From Octadecabacter antarcticus 307 (GTDB lineage: Bacteria > Pseudomonadota > Alphaproteobacteria > Rhodobacterales > Rhodobacteraceae): a DNA stretch of 64,000 bases. The stretch covers positions 1,726,501-1,790,500 of the forward strand of contig NC_020911.1 of the NCBI RefSeq assembly GCF_000155675.2, given 5' to 3'. This document shows, piece by piece, positions 43,780 through 53,005 of the stretch (position 1 is the first letter of the stretch; each line of letters opens with the position of its first letter). The notes beneath the pieces were generated by a model. It was not told the origin of the DNA, ran no database searches, and was given only the letters and a program-made list of their open reading frames with translations. Position numbers and translations under genes: made by a program.

Positions 43780-44868
43780 TCAGCCACGCAGAACTGCCAT
43801 ATGATCGGCTTCCCATCCAAGCCAAACTAGATCATCGCCAATATCCTGCCCGATCGCCGTATCGACATATGCCTTGAGCGTGCAGCCATTTGTGTCCTCG
43901 ACCTGAAGATCTATAGCCATGCGGCTGCCCAAGAAGGTCTTGCCAACGACACGACCCTGAGCGACATTTTCAGTGGCAGGTCGTTTGGTGTGAAAGCTCA
44001 GCCTTTCCAGCCGAATCGACGCCGTAACCAATTCGCCCGATTTTGGCAGGCTTGCAGAAGGGGCATGCCCGCGCAAAGTTTGGCCATGCCACTCCAGCAC
44101 GAGATTCCTGCCCTCAACTCCACGGACCTCGCCTGAGATAAAGTTCGTTTCTCCAATAAATTCTGCAACAAAGCGGTTGGCGGGATGAAAGTACAACTCT
44201 TCTGGTGTGCCGTCCTGTTCGACACGTCCATTGTTCATCACAATAATACGGTCAGACATGGTCAGAGCTTCTTCTTGGTCATGGGTGACAAAAAGAAATG
44301 TCTTGTTGGAACGACGTTGGATTGATTTTAGCTCCTGCTGGACTTGACCGCGCAACTTAGCGTCCAGAGCGCTTAGCGGTTCGTCCAGCAATAGAAGTGC
44401 CGGATCTGGGGCCAAGGCCCGTGCGAGTGCAACGCGCTGACGCTGACCACCCGAAAGTTGTGCAGGGTAGCGGTCGACATAACTTTCCAGTTCCAGAAAT
44501 GCCGTGATTTCATCAAGCCTCAATTTGATATCGGCTTTGCCCATACCTTTCAATTCTAACCCAAAGGATATGTTCTGACGCACTGTCATATGCGGGAACA
44601 AAGCATAATCCTGAAAAACCATATTGACGTTGCGCTTGTTGGGTGGGAGCGCGGTCACGTCTTGGTTTTCGATGATAATTTTACCGGTGCTGGGCGTCTC
44701 GAAGCCTCCCAGGATACGTAAGGTCGTCGATTTACCGCAGCCGGATGGGCCGAGGAATGTCACGAATTCTCCTGGGGCAAGACTGAGATCCAGATGTTCA
44801 AGCGCTAAATCTTTGCCAAAGCTTTTTGAGACACTTTCGATACGGATAATTGGGTCAGGGACGGACAT
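43780..44868 (-). CDS. Polyamine-type ABC transporter ATPase (PotA-like)
   Basis: 362 residues: Walker A GPSGCGKST, Q-loop, signature LSGGQRQRVALARAL, Walker B LLLLDEPLSALD, switch FVTHDQEEAL, then a TOBE domain with SGEVRGVEGRNLVLEW. Typical of the spermidine/putrescine-Fe(III) family. Last gene of a ten-gene operon; shares one base with the permease gene before it. Substrate probably a cationic amine or amino compound, given the enzyme genes upstream. Confidence 0.9.
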   Translation of the reverse strand: MSVPDPIIRIESVSKSFGKDLALEHLDLSLAPGEFVTFLGPSGCGKSTTLRILGGFETPSTGKIIIENQDVTALPPNKRNVNMVFQDYALFPHMTVRQNISFGLELKGMGKADIKLRLDEITAFLELESYVDRYPAQLSGGQRQRVALARALAPDPALLLLDEPLSALDAKLRGQVQQELKSIQRRSNKTFLFVTHDQEEALTMSDRIIVMNNGRVEQDGTPEELYFHPANRFVAEFIGETNFISGEVRGVEGRNLVLEWHGQTLRGHAPSASLPKSGELVTASIRLERLSFHTKRPATENVAQGRVVGKTFLGSRMAIDLQVEDTNGCTLKAYVDTAIGQDIGDDLVWLGWEADHMAVLRG

Positions 44869-45656
44869 TATTTATTTTCCTTATTCATGCGGCGGGTAAA
44901 CTGTTCTGCCCAGACGCCAATAATGGCGGTCATGACCAGTGCAACCGTGGCAATAGCGTTAACTTCCGGGGACATACCCGAACGTAATTTCGTAAAGATC
45001 AGCACCGGCAAGGTGGGTTCGTAGCCGCCCAGGAAGAACGAGCGGACGAAGTCATCAAAGCTAAGCAGCAAACAGAAGATGCTGGCACCTAGGATAGCGG
45101 GCATCAGGTAGGGCAATGTCACCCTCAGGAAGGTCACGAGTGGATCGGCCCCAAGATCACGTGCTGCTTCGGCATAGCTTTTTGGCAGGGTTGATAAACG
45201 TGCAAGGACAATAAGGGCAACGAAAGGAACATTATGAACCGCATGCGCCCAGATGATAGCGAACATACCCGGTTCGATCCCTAAAAATCGGGCGTAAATG
45301 CGGAAAGCAATGGCCGAAATCACCCCTGGCACGAGTGCCGGTAGAATTGTCAGACCAAATATTACTGCCCTGCCAAAGAAGCCGCGGTTGCTGAGAAGTA
45401 CCGCAATCCAAGTGCCGACAATGACAGCAACGATGGTAGAGAACGCCGCGATGACTGCAGAATAGCCAAATACATAAAGGACTTCGGTATCTTCGAAGAT
45501 TCCTAAGTACCAATCCAGCGTCCAGGAGCGGATCGGAAAACCAATAAATTTGGAATCTTTGAAACCCATCAAAATCATCAAAATGAGAGGCACAAAAATA
45601 TAAAGAACAAAGCCCCAATAAACGCAGGAAAGAAAAACGCGTGAATAACGGGTCAA
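44868..45656 (-). CDS. ABC transporter permease (PotC-like)
   Basis: 262 residues, six membrane helices. The EAA loop SYAEAARDLGADPLVTFLRV contacts the ATPase. Second permease of the polyamine-type importer; its ATG overlaps the PotB-like stop by four bases. Confidence 0.9.
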   Translation of the reverse strand: MTRYSRVFLSCVYWGFVLYIFVPLILMILMGFKDSKFIGFPIRSWTLDWYLGIFEDTEVLYVFGYSAVIAAFSTIVAVIVGTWIAVLLSNRGFFGRAVIFGLTILPALVPGVISAIAFRIYARFLGIEPGMFAIIWAHAVHNVPFVALIVLARLSTLPKSYAEAARDLGADPLVTFLRVTLPYLMPAILGASIFCLLLSFDDFVRSFFLGGYEPTLPVLIFTKLRSGMSPEVNAIATVALVMTAIIGVWAEQFTRRMNKENK

Positions 45657-46651
45657 TTTACGTCTCCCTTGCGTAGGCTACTGATAAATTTTTGGAAAGC
45701 GCCCGCCATGATCAGTGCCGTCAAGAACATGATAGTGGCAAATGCCGCCCCAGTAGGCCACTGGTCGCCCGCAACATGGAAGAACCCAGCGATGGTTTCG
45801 GCAAAGGTCGTGGTGGAAGGTCCACCAAGCAAAACTGGCGTGGCGTAAAACCCCGTTGAGATAAGAAATACAAGCGTACAGCCTGAACTGATACCCTCGA
45901 GTGTCAAGGGCAAGGTCACGCGTCGGAAACGGGTCCAGGCACCTGCTCCTAAATCTGCCGCAGCTTCGTTAAAACTAGGAGGCAATTTCTCAAGTGCGGA
46001 ATAAAGCGGCAGCAGCATGTAGAGCGCCGTCAAGTATACAATGCCAACCCCAACCGAAAACCCAGTATACATAAACGGGATCGGACGTTCAATAAGGCCA
46101 ATTGATTGCAGCATCAAATTGATGGCGCCGTTATTACCCAACAGGATCATAATGGCATAAGTACGGACAATTTCGCCGACCCAGAACGGTATTAGAAGGA
46201 TCAGCAAAAATAATAATTGGTTCTTACGCGTAACGTGGCGTGCTAAAAAGTAGGCCACCGGATACGTCAAAAGTAGCGTGCAAAAAGTCATTGCCACGCC
46301 AAAAGCGAGGGTTCGGAAAAAAGGCATCCAGAAGATACTGTTACCAAAGAACTTCATGTAGTTGTCAAAGGTAAAATGGGTCTCAACGCTCGGCGCTACT
46401 GGATAGGCATCTGTCAAGCTGACCACTGCCATTTGCAGCATCGGACCTAGATGCTGGGTCAGCACCCAGAGAACGGGAAAAGCCGCAAGGATGATAAATT
46501 GTCTGGTCGGTGATGCATATATTACATCGACGAGCGCCCGATAGGGAGCCCAGCAAACAAGTCGTCCCCAGAACGGGCGGTCTTTTACACCTTGTTTCGT
46601 CTGGCCGTTCACAACGGGCTTTTTAGGTGCAGATGCTGAGTAAGCAGTCAT
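45653..46651 (-). CDS. ABC transporter permease (PotB-like)
   Basis: 332 residues from ATG 46649-46651, chosen because AAGGA is seven bases upstream; an in-frame ATG at 46690 adds 13. Six membrane helices plus a long N-terminal cytoplasmic part; EAA loop SFNEAAADLGAGAWTRFRRV. First permease of the importer. Confidence 0.9.
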   Translation of the reverse strand: MTAYSASAPKKPVVNGQTKQGVKDRPFWGRLVCWAPYRALVDVIYASPTRQFIILAAFPVLWVLTQHLGPMLQMAVVSLTDAYPVAPSVETHFTFDNYMKFFGNSIFWMPFFRTLAFGVAMTFCTLLLTYPVAYFLARHVTRKNQLLFLLILLIPFWVGEIVRTYAIMILLGNNGAINLMLQSIGLIERPIPFMYTGFSVGVGIVYLTALYMLLPLYSALEKLPPSFNEAAADLGAGAWTRFRRVTLPLTLEGISSGCTLVFLISTGFYATPVLLGGPSTTTFAETIAGFFHVAGDQWPTGAAFATIMFLTALIMAGAFQKFISSLRKGDVN

Positions 46652-46724
46652 TTTCTTCCTTTCAATCTCGACAGATCCGGCCCGCCCCATTGAGTATAAT
46701 AGGGCGGGTGATATCTGGCTGCGC

Positions 46725-47831
46725 TTAGGCTGCCTTAACTGCTTCGACCGCAGGATCGACGAGCTGATACTTCATCTCATTGGCCTCAGCGCGGAAAAAC
46801 TGAAGTCGTGAAAGTTCTTCATCAGTGAAAGACGTCGACTTTTTTTCAATTTCAGTGAGGTGCTGTGATGCATCCTTGTAAGTCGAGATAAAACCTGATG
46901 CCTGAGTCATTGCGGCACCAATTTCGGGTTTTGCAAGGATCGCATTGAGGAAGGTATATGCGTTGTCAACGTTGGGGGCGTTCTGAGCAATGTTGTATGT
47001 ATAGACAAAGCCATAAGAACCCTCCTCGGGAACCGTCATTTCGATAGGAAAGCCGTCTTTAATCAATTGGGCAATTGGACCATTCCAAGCGTGGCCCAGA
47101 GCGATGTCTTGATTGACGAACATCTGCTGAATCTCAGCACCGCCATCATAGTACTTGCGTACCAATGGCTTTTTATCAATTAAGAATTGCTGGACTTCTG
47201 CAACGATCGCAGCAGCTCTTTCAGGATCGTCCATGTAAGCAACCATATTGCCGTCATAGCCCATCTTAAGCATTAGTACCGAAAACATGTCCTGAAGGAT
47301 ATAAGCGGTCTGCTGGCGGTATTGTTCTGAGAAAAGTACGTCCCAGCTATTGGCTTCTTCTTGGCTTACTAAATCGGTATTGTAGGCTAGAACTTCCATC
47401 CCAGAAAGGATCGGAGCACCCCATTTTTCGCCCCGGATTGTGGCCCAGTCCCCTTCAGAGAAGGTTGGGTTGATATTGCCCCAATTGTTCAGACGGTCTG
47501 TGTCCATGGGCGCCAGCAGGTCACTGTCAATAAACTGGAGAAAGCGGTGGCCCGCAACGGTCACGATGTCGACCGTTGGGCTTGGGGCTTCGGCGGCAAG
47601 GAGATTGAACTGCTTTCCCTGATCATCAACCAGACGCACGTTTACTTTGATGCCAGTTTCGGATTCAAATTGGTCTTTGAAGTCATCCGGGACAAAATTG
47701 TTATATGTCCAAATGTTAACTTCGCCGCCTTGAGCGTGGGCGCGGCGCAGATAGATTGGGCTGGCCAGGGCAGCGGCACTTGCTGCGGTGGTGCCGAGAA
47801 ATTTACGGCGGTTAAGAATTATGTTGGTCAT
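46725..47831 (-). CDS. ABC transporter substrate-binding protein (PotD-like), Tat-exported
   Basis: 368 residues. Twin-arginine signal NRRKFLGTTAASAAALASPI, cleavage after RRAHA. Mature protein of the spermidine/putrescine-binding class (bacterial SBP type 1/8): VNIWTYNNFVPDDFKDQFES, GHAWNGPIAQLIKDGFPIEM. It probably binds the substrate of the downstream enzymes. The gene precedes both permeases, with opine-dehydrogenase-like enzyme gene 59 bases upstream. Confidence 0.88.
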   Translation of the reverse strand: MTNIILNRRKFLGTTAASAAALASPIYLRRAHAQGGEVNIWTYNNFVPDDFKDQFESETGIKVNVRLVDDQGKQFNLLAAEAPSPTVDIVTVAGHRFLQFIDSDLLAPMDTDRLNNWGNINPTFSEGDWATIRGEKWGAPILSGMEVLAYNTDLVSQEEANSWDVLFSEQYRQQTAYILQDMFSVLMLKMGYDGNMVAYMDDPERAAAIVAEVQQFLIDKKPLVRKYYDGGAEIQQMFVNQDIALGHAWNGPIAQLIKDGFPIEMTVPEEGSYGFVYTYNIAQNAPNVDNAYTFLNAILAKPEIGAAMTQASGFISTYKDASQHLTEIEKKSTSFTDEELSRLQFFRAEANEMKYQLVDPAVEAVKAA

Positions 47832-47890
47832 TATTTTTCTCCAAGTTGGTTACGATTTTTTATTACCGTACGAGGCAAGTTCTATGCGTC

Positions 47891-48991
47891 CTAGGCGCTG
47901 CTTGGCTCCAGCAGACCTGTACGGGCGGCCTGCTGAAGATCATCTAAGGAATACTGGTCAGGGGTTAGGGTGATGAGCAGTTCGTTCTCAGCCATGAAAT
48001 CAACACCATACATCGCTGAAAAAATGCGGATACCAGCGCGGTGAAGCTCGGCTGGGCAGCCGACCATATCCCCCAAGACCACGGTCAGACCAAGCCCGTA
48101 TGGCACGTCCTCCTTCACGTAGCGGCTGTCTGCGGTCGTTGGGCCAGTGCCACCATTTCCGAGAGTGTGCATCTGTTGGTTCATTTCAGAAATTGAGGCC
48201 ACTGGCACATGGAAAGACAGGTGAAAATGTTCAAATATTGTTCTCACTTCAAGGCCAAGCGTAGCGGCAATCGCTTGCCGTTCTGCGTCCAGTGCTTCCA
48301 ATAGCCGCCCAACATTAGGTGTCACATTCTGACCTTGGCTCCAAATTTCGCCGCGTTCCATCCGGGTCATATTGCCCAATGCGATACCCATGTGATTCTG
48401 TGGATTGAGGTTGGACAGCGAAATGGCCAACAGGCCATCACGTGGCTGAAATCGATCGCCGAATAGACGTTCGCAAAGATCTCGTGCGTTGGCAGATTTT
48501 CTTTCCGGGACCGTGCAGATATCCACCAGCTTTCGTAAGGTGTTAACATGTACTTCGGTGCCGGACTGACGGCGGCCCGTGACTACAGTGGTGCCCCAGG
48601 CGGTGATTGGTGCGCTAACACCTCGTTTTTTTAGCAAATTACCTAAATAGATTGCGCCAAGTGACACATGGGAAGATACAATGACGTGTTGATCTTGGCG
48701 AATATGATCTGCGAGCGCATCCATGATAGCTTTGTGTCCATAGCCGGGTAGGGCAATAATCAGCGTATCATTGTCGCGCGCGAGACTTTCAGCACTAGAA
48801 GCTACTCGGACATTATGTGTCGCCTCGATTGCGCCTTTTGCTGTCAGGGCACTACCCGCTGCAATATCCGCTGTCCCAGCACCGGAGGGCGACCAAAGCA
48901 TTGGATCATGTCCATTTTCGCAAAGCAGAACCGCTGTTCCAAATGCGATAGAACCTGCACCAGCAATTCCAACCTTTTCAGATACCGTCAT
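47891..48991 (-). CDS. Octopine/nopaline dehydrogenase-family protein
   Basis: 366 residues: Rossmann fold VGIAGAGSIAFGTAVLL, then the octopine_DH domain (SLSNLNPQNHMGIALGN, PTTADSRYVKEDVPYGLGLT). Family members oxidise or form N-(carboxyalkyl) amino acids (opines) with NAD(P)H. Its place between a transporter and oxidative enzymes suggests it opens the imported compound, releasing an amino acid and an oxo acid. 121 bases separate it from the upstream gene. Confidence 0.82.
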   Translation of the reverse strand: MTVSEKVGIAGAGSIAFGTAVLLCENGHDPMLWSPSGAGTADIAAGSALTAKGAIEATHNVRVASSAESLARDNDTLIIALPGYGHKAIMDALADHIRQDQHVIVSSHVSLGAIYLGNLLKKRGVSAPITAWGTTVVTGRRQSGTEVHVNTLRKLVDICTVPERKSANARDLCERLFGDRFQPRDGLLAISLSNLNPQNHMGIALGNMTRMERGEIWSQGQNVTPNVGRLLEALDAERQAIAATLGLEVRTIFEHFHLSFHVPVASISEMNQQMHTLGNGGTGPTTADSRYVKEDVPYGLGLTVVLGDMVGCPAELHRAGIRIFSAMYGVDFMAENELLITLTPDQYSLDDLQQAARTGLLEPSSA

Positions 48992-49112
48992 ATAACTTGC
49001 CTCATTCTTGAATTGGTGATCGTGGCCTTTTTGGCGCGGTTATGACTCGTTGTCACATCCATTAAGGTGGAAATGTGAATTTTAAATATGATGTCTGACC
49101 ACCAAAGAATTT

Positions 49113-49691
49113 TCATTCCTTGCGCACCGGGTCGCCTAATACATGCATCAAGCGATTAGCCCATCCGAACAAGGATGTGGACAGGACTAAATCTAAAATT
49201 TCTGCATGAGTTAGTCCCGCAGCGCGCAAAATGGAAACATCACTCTCGTTCGCCTGAGGGGGGCACTCGGACAATTTCCGAGCAAAATCAAAGATCGCCT
49301 TATCGCGACTTTTCAGTTTCGCATTCTCACCCGCCGTGAATATCTGGTCTGTGGCTTCAGTGCTTTTTGCAAGTTCTGCATGACGGGAAGCATGTACCGC
49401 GGCACAGTAAATACAGCGATTAACCATTGATGCTGCAATTGCCCCCAACTCTCTTTCAGCGCGACTCATTCCTCCACCGTCATACATGATAGCGTTAAAT
49501 AATGGTGAGCGGGCTTTAAGTGCCTCTACGTCATGCGCCAAAACCAAGACATAGTCGGAAACCTTAGTGTTGGAGGGCGTGACTTGTAGCGCCTCAAGTT
49601 GCTCTTTAGTGGCTTCCTTTAAATCAACCGGTGTTACCCTTGGCTGCCATTGAGGGACGTTGCGGGTAAATTTGTGGATCACGCGGGTCAT
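49113..49691 (-). CDS. Peroxidase-related (AhpD-like) CMD protein
   Basis: 192 residues with SMVNRCIYCAAVHASRHAEL, the Cys-x-x-Cys-x-x-x-His redox centre of AhpD-like peroxidases, in a carboxymuconolactone-decarboxylase fold. It resembles the alkylhydroperoxidase-domain proteins that are always paired with a second CMD protein (Avi_7169/7170 type); the partner is the gene just upstream (four-base overlap). May remove peroxide made by the flavoenzyme of this operon. Confidence 0.82.
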   Translation of the reverse strand: MTRVIHKFTRNVPQWQPRVTPVDLKEATKEQLEALQVTPSNTKVSDYVLVLAHDVEALKARSPLFNAIMYDGGGMSRAERELGAIAASMVNRCIYCAAVHASRHAELAKSTEATDQIFTAGENAKLKSRDKAIFDFARKLSECPPQANESDVSILRAAGLTHAEILDLVLSTSLFGWANRLMHVLGDPVRKE

Positions 49692-50173
49692 GCGATATCC
49701 CCTTTGATTAAACTGAGGCCAGCGACCATGCGAATCTGGAAGGCGAGAAAAGCGTTAAGTTCAGCTAAGCGCACGATATCTGCGTCGGAGACCCCAGCCG
49801 CTTGAAGGCTCGTGATGTCATTTGCCCTAACTTCGCGGGTTTGGGCCGCAACTTTGTCCATGAAAGTCACAACAACGCCCATATTCTGAGCAGTGCCGTC
49901 ATTTGCAGGATCTGCCAGTGGGCCGTCGCCCCCGGGACGTCGGCCGTATTGTGCGACAAGCGTTTTTGATCTGTTGAGCTTCGCAATTCGAACTGCGAAG
50001 GCAGCGCGGGTTTCGGCCGGCCATGCGCCGGCATCAACCGGAGCCAAAACCGCATCTTCAGCCGCCTGCGTCAGTTCGAACACATTGACGCGATTTAGTG
50101 CCGCATCACCTGCCGGAGTACCAGTAGCAACGCCACTGCATGCCAGGCTAGTCATTTCAAAAACGGAACTCAT
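49688..50173 (-). CDS. CMD-fold partner protein without the Cys pair
   Basis: 161 residues, helical; the end MDKVAAQTREVRANDITSLQ followed by AGVSDADIVRLAELNAFLAF has the CMD/AhpD helical pattern, but no Cys-x-x-Cys is present. Overlaps both neighbours by four bases. Likely forms a complex with the redox-active AhpD-like protein encoded next. Confidence 0.7.
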   Translation of the reverse strand: MSSVFEMTSLACSGVATGTPAGDAALNRVNVFELTQAAEDAVLAPVDAGAWPAETRAAFAVRIAKLNRSKTLVAQYGRRPGGDGPLADPANDGTAQNMGVVVTFMDKVAAQTREVRANDITSLQAAGVSDADIVRLAELNAFLAFQIRMVAGLSLIKGDIA

Positions 50174-51636
50174 GCAACTTGTCCTTTCACATCAGAAACG
50201 TCCAGTATCGACGGTTCCCATTCATCACCAAAGAGTTCTGGGGTTTCGTAATCGACGAGATTTTTCCAATGGGCCTTCACGTCTTCAGCATAAAGCGTAG
50301 CGGCGATGGAGCGGGCGAGAAGGTTTGCACCTTCGGAAACACCAGGGATATCACCACTGATCTTCCCCAAGCTGGCAGTAGCGCCAAAATTGAAACAGTA
50401 GATACCTCCAAGCCAAGGAGCACGACCGACTGATTTTTCGCGAAATGATAAGTCAGAATTTAGGTAGGGAAAGTACCCCAAATCACGATTCTGTTCGTCA
50501 TCAGGTGGAGTATAAACATTATGCCAGAGTAAAATGTCATCTGCAGCTTCGCCAAATTCCTTACGAGCCATAGGGTCCACCTTAAATCCCGTGCCCAGTA
50601 TTAGGAAGTCAGTTTTATATGAGGTTCCGTCGGTGAAGCTAACACGCAGCGCATCCCCCTCTTCTGTGACAGCGGACACACCTTTACCAAAGTGAAAATA
50701 GGCATTGGAGTGGCGACTGACCCGTATTGTCGATCCATGAGGAGGTGGGGTCTGGGTGGCGAAGCTGTATTGCATGAAACGCCAGCGCCATTCGTCCGGT
50801 AACTCCCCAAAACCAACCGTGAATCCACGGCTTGCTATACCCATCATTTTGTTCACCGTGGGCATTTTTTTACGACGGATTAAATGACGCACCTCTACAG
50901 CGCCATGTTCAAGGGCTTCAGCGGCGTTATCGACGGCAGAAGCACCAACACCAACGACCGCTACACGTTTAGTTTTCAGCGTGCGAAAGTCGATATTATC
51001 GGATGAATGCGCCCAACGGTGCGGCGGCAGACCGTTCACAAAATCCGGGATATTTGGTGTTCCAGTCCCATCGCGCCCAGTGGCAAACACTAGCTTGCGG
51101 GTCAGGAGACTGGGCGTATCAGCACCTGAAAGGTGGAGACGCAGCAAGTCACCTTCCGGTTCAACCCGTTCCACCGATACGTCGTTTTCGATCGGTATAT
51201 TTAGGACACTTCTATACCATCGAAGATAATCCATCCACATCGTACGTGGGATCTTTTCTAAGGCGTCCCATTTAGCAGCACCGAATTGGGCACGGTGCCA
51301 AGCCTGAAATGTGAGCGCGCCGTGGCCGAAGGCTGGACCGGTGAGTTGTTTTGGTGAGCGAAGCGTTTCCATCCGGGCATAATTGAGCCATGGGCCCTCG
51401 AAACCTTTGGGGTTCCGGTCGAGAATACGCACATTCGTTATCTGGCTGGAGGTTAGGCCCATCCACGCAACCATACCGCACATCCCGCCGCCGATGATCA
51501 CAACATCATTGACATCCACACGCTGCGGCACCCAGTCCTTGCCTATGTAACAAAGATAAGCGAGATCCTCTTTTACGCGTGTTTCAAGAGCCACAAGACC
51601 CTTGCCGTTGATCGCGTCTATATTGTCGCCGAGCAT
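50170..51636 (-). CDS. FAD-dependent monooxygenase-like oxidoreductase
   Basis: 488 residues with an FAD-binding VVIIGGGMCGMVAWMG near 45, a second Rossmann VAVVGVGASAVDNAAEAL near 225, and ATGRDGTGTPNIPDF and LILGTGFKVDP linkers, matching the flavin-containing monooxygenase group (N-hydroxylating and Baeyer-Villiger types). NADPH- and O2-dependent oxidation of an amine or ketone is likely. A residue-level substrate call is not possible. Confidence 0.82.
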   Translation of the reverse strand: MLGDNIDAINGKGLVALETRVKEDLAYLCYIGKDWVPQRVDVNDVVIIGGGMCGMVAWMGLTSSQITNVRILDRNPKGFEGPWLNYARMETLRSPKQLTGPAFGHGALTFQAWHRAQFGAAKWDALEKIPRTMWMDYLRWYRSVLNIPIENDVSVERVEPEGDLLRLHLSGADTPSLLTRKLVFATGRDGTGTPNIPDFVNGLPPHRWAHSSDNIDFRTLKTKRVAVVGVGASAVDNAAEALEHGAVEVRHLIRRKKMPTVNKMMGIASRGFTVGFGELPDEWRWRFMQYSFATQTPPPHGSTIRVSRHSNAYFHFGKGVSAVTEEGDALRVSFTDGTSYKTDFLILGTGFKVDPMARKEFGEAADDILLWHNVYTPPDDEQNRDLGYFPYLNSDLSFREKSVGRAPWLGGIYCFNFGATASLGKISGDIPGVSEGANLLARSIAATLYAEDVKAHWKNLVDYETPELFGDEWEPSILDVSDVKGQVA

Positions 51637-51682
51637 AATAATGTCCTATGGGAAAAGTTACGTTTTGTAGCGCTCACTGCCA

Positions 51683-53005
51683 TTATCGGTTCCAAAATGT
51701 GTGAATGTCATCAATGAAAAAGGCATGTTGGTGCCGATGTTCTGCACCGCTGCCGGCAATATCACGCAGGTGTGGATGGGTTGAATCCAGCTCTGGGTGG
51801 TCATGCAGGCGCTCTATTGGGTCATCAACGGGCCAAACATACATGGCCAAAAGTACAATTGCGATGCAAAGGCCAGACAGCACAATCAAAGCCCCTTCGA
51901 GAGATATCCATGTCGCGAGCCAACCTGCGAGTGGATATGCTAAGAGCCATCCAGAATGACTGAGGGAAAACTGCGCCGCAAAGACTGCCGCCCGATCAGC
52001 GCGCTCCGCTGAACGTGCAATGACCAACCCACCCGGCGTAATCACCAATGAGGAGGTTAGTCCTAAACCGGCCCAAAGCACCATCAGGCCGTTTATGTGA
52101 AGGGGCAATAGAATCCCACTACCTAGAGTGGCGAAAGCTAGCGCTCCACAAATCATCACACGTCGCTCACCAAAGGCCCTGACTAAGCGTGGCACCACAA
52201 TGGCGCCAGCGGTGGCACCCAGACCAAAGGCTGCCATCAGAAGAGGGTAGTAATAATCGGCATCGCCCAACCGCAAGCCCGCATATACAACCGTATTTAC
52301 CAATACCCACCCCATAGCCAGCGATAGCGCTAAGTTCAAAAGAAACAACCCTCGCAGTCGGGGTGTGTGCCAATATATTTTCAGACCGCGGGTCGCACTC
52401 TTCAAGAAAGTCCCGGCACGCATGGTATGAACCTCGGGCGGAAAGCGGGTGGCCAACAGGGCTAGAATTGACCCTAAAAAGGCAAGGGCTGCCAAGAGAA
52501 ATAGATCTTCCGGGGAGGCGAAATGAAGCACTGCGGCGGCTAGGATTGGACTACTCACCGATTCCAATGTATACGCAATACGTGAGTAGGCTAGCGCCTT
52601 GGAATAAGTGCCATCATCGGGGAATAGGTCAGGAATCACCGATTGGAAAAGTGGCGTGAAGGCCGATGAGATGGCAAAGAACATAAAGGCGAGCATGGCA
52701 ATTTGCCAAAAATCAGTTACAAAAGCCATTGGTAATAATAACGCCAATCGCAGCAGGTCAAGTGTGATCATCACCGGCTTGCGTGACCTTCCGGTCAACA
52801 GCGCTTCTGCCGCCGGAGCCAAAAGAACATAAGCTACCATCTTCAGGGCCAATAGAGATGCTAGAACCTTACCTCCAGCCGCGTCGCCACCAATTTGATA
52901 AGCAGCAAGAGCCAAGGCAACTGTGAGAAGTCCTATCGCCACTAGAGAGCATAGTTGTGCAGCAAAAAGCGTCCTGAAATTAGGGTATCCGAGAGGGCTT
53001 TTCAT
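51683..53005 (-). CDS. MFS transporter with His-rich C-terminal tail
   Basis: 440 residues, twelve membrane helices (LFAAQLCSLVAIGLLTVALA at the start). After helix 12 a soluble tail of about 45 residues is full of His and Asp: ERLHDHPELDSTHPHLRDIA and then HRHQHAFFIDDIHTFW. Such tails bind Zn or other metals, or carry a regulatory module. The start overlaps the end of the class V aminotransferase gene by four bases. Could export a product or toxic intermediate. Confidence 0.82.
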   Translation of the reverse strand: MKSPLGYPNFRTLFAAQLCSLVAIGLLTVALALAAYQIGGDAAGGKVLASLLALKMVAYVLLAPAAEALLTGRSRKPVMITLDLLRLALLLPMAFVTDFWQIAMLAFMFFAISSAFTPLFQSVIPDLFPDDGTYSKALAYSRIAYTLESVSSPILAAAVLHFASPEDLFLLAALAFLGSILALLATRFPPEVHTMRAGTFLKSATRGLKIYWHTPRLRGLFLLNLALSLAMGWVLVNTVVYAGLRLGDADYYYPLLMAAFGLGATAGAIVVPRLVRAFGERRVMICGALAFATLGSGILLPLHINGLMVLWAGLGLTSSLVITPGGLVIARSAERADRAAVFAAQFSLSHSGWLLAYPLAGWLATWISLEGALIVLSGLCIAIVLLAMYVWPVDDPIERLHDHPELDSTHPHLRDIAGSGAEHRHQHAFFIDDIHTFWNR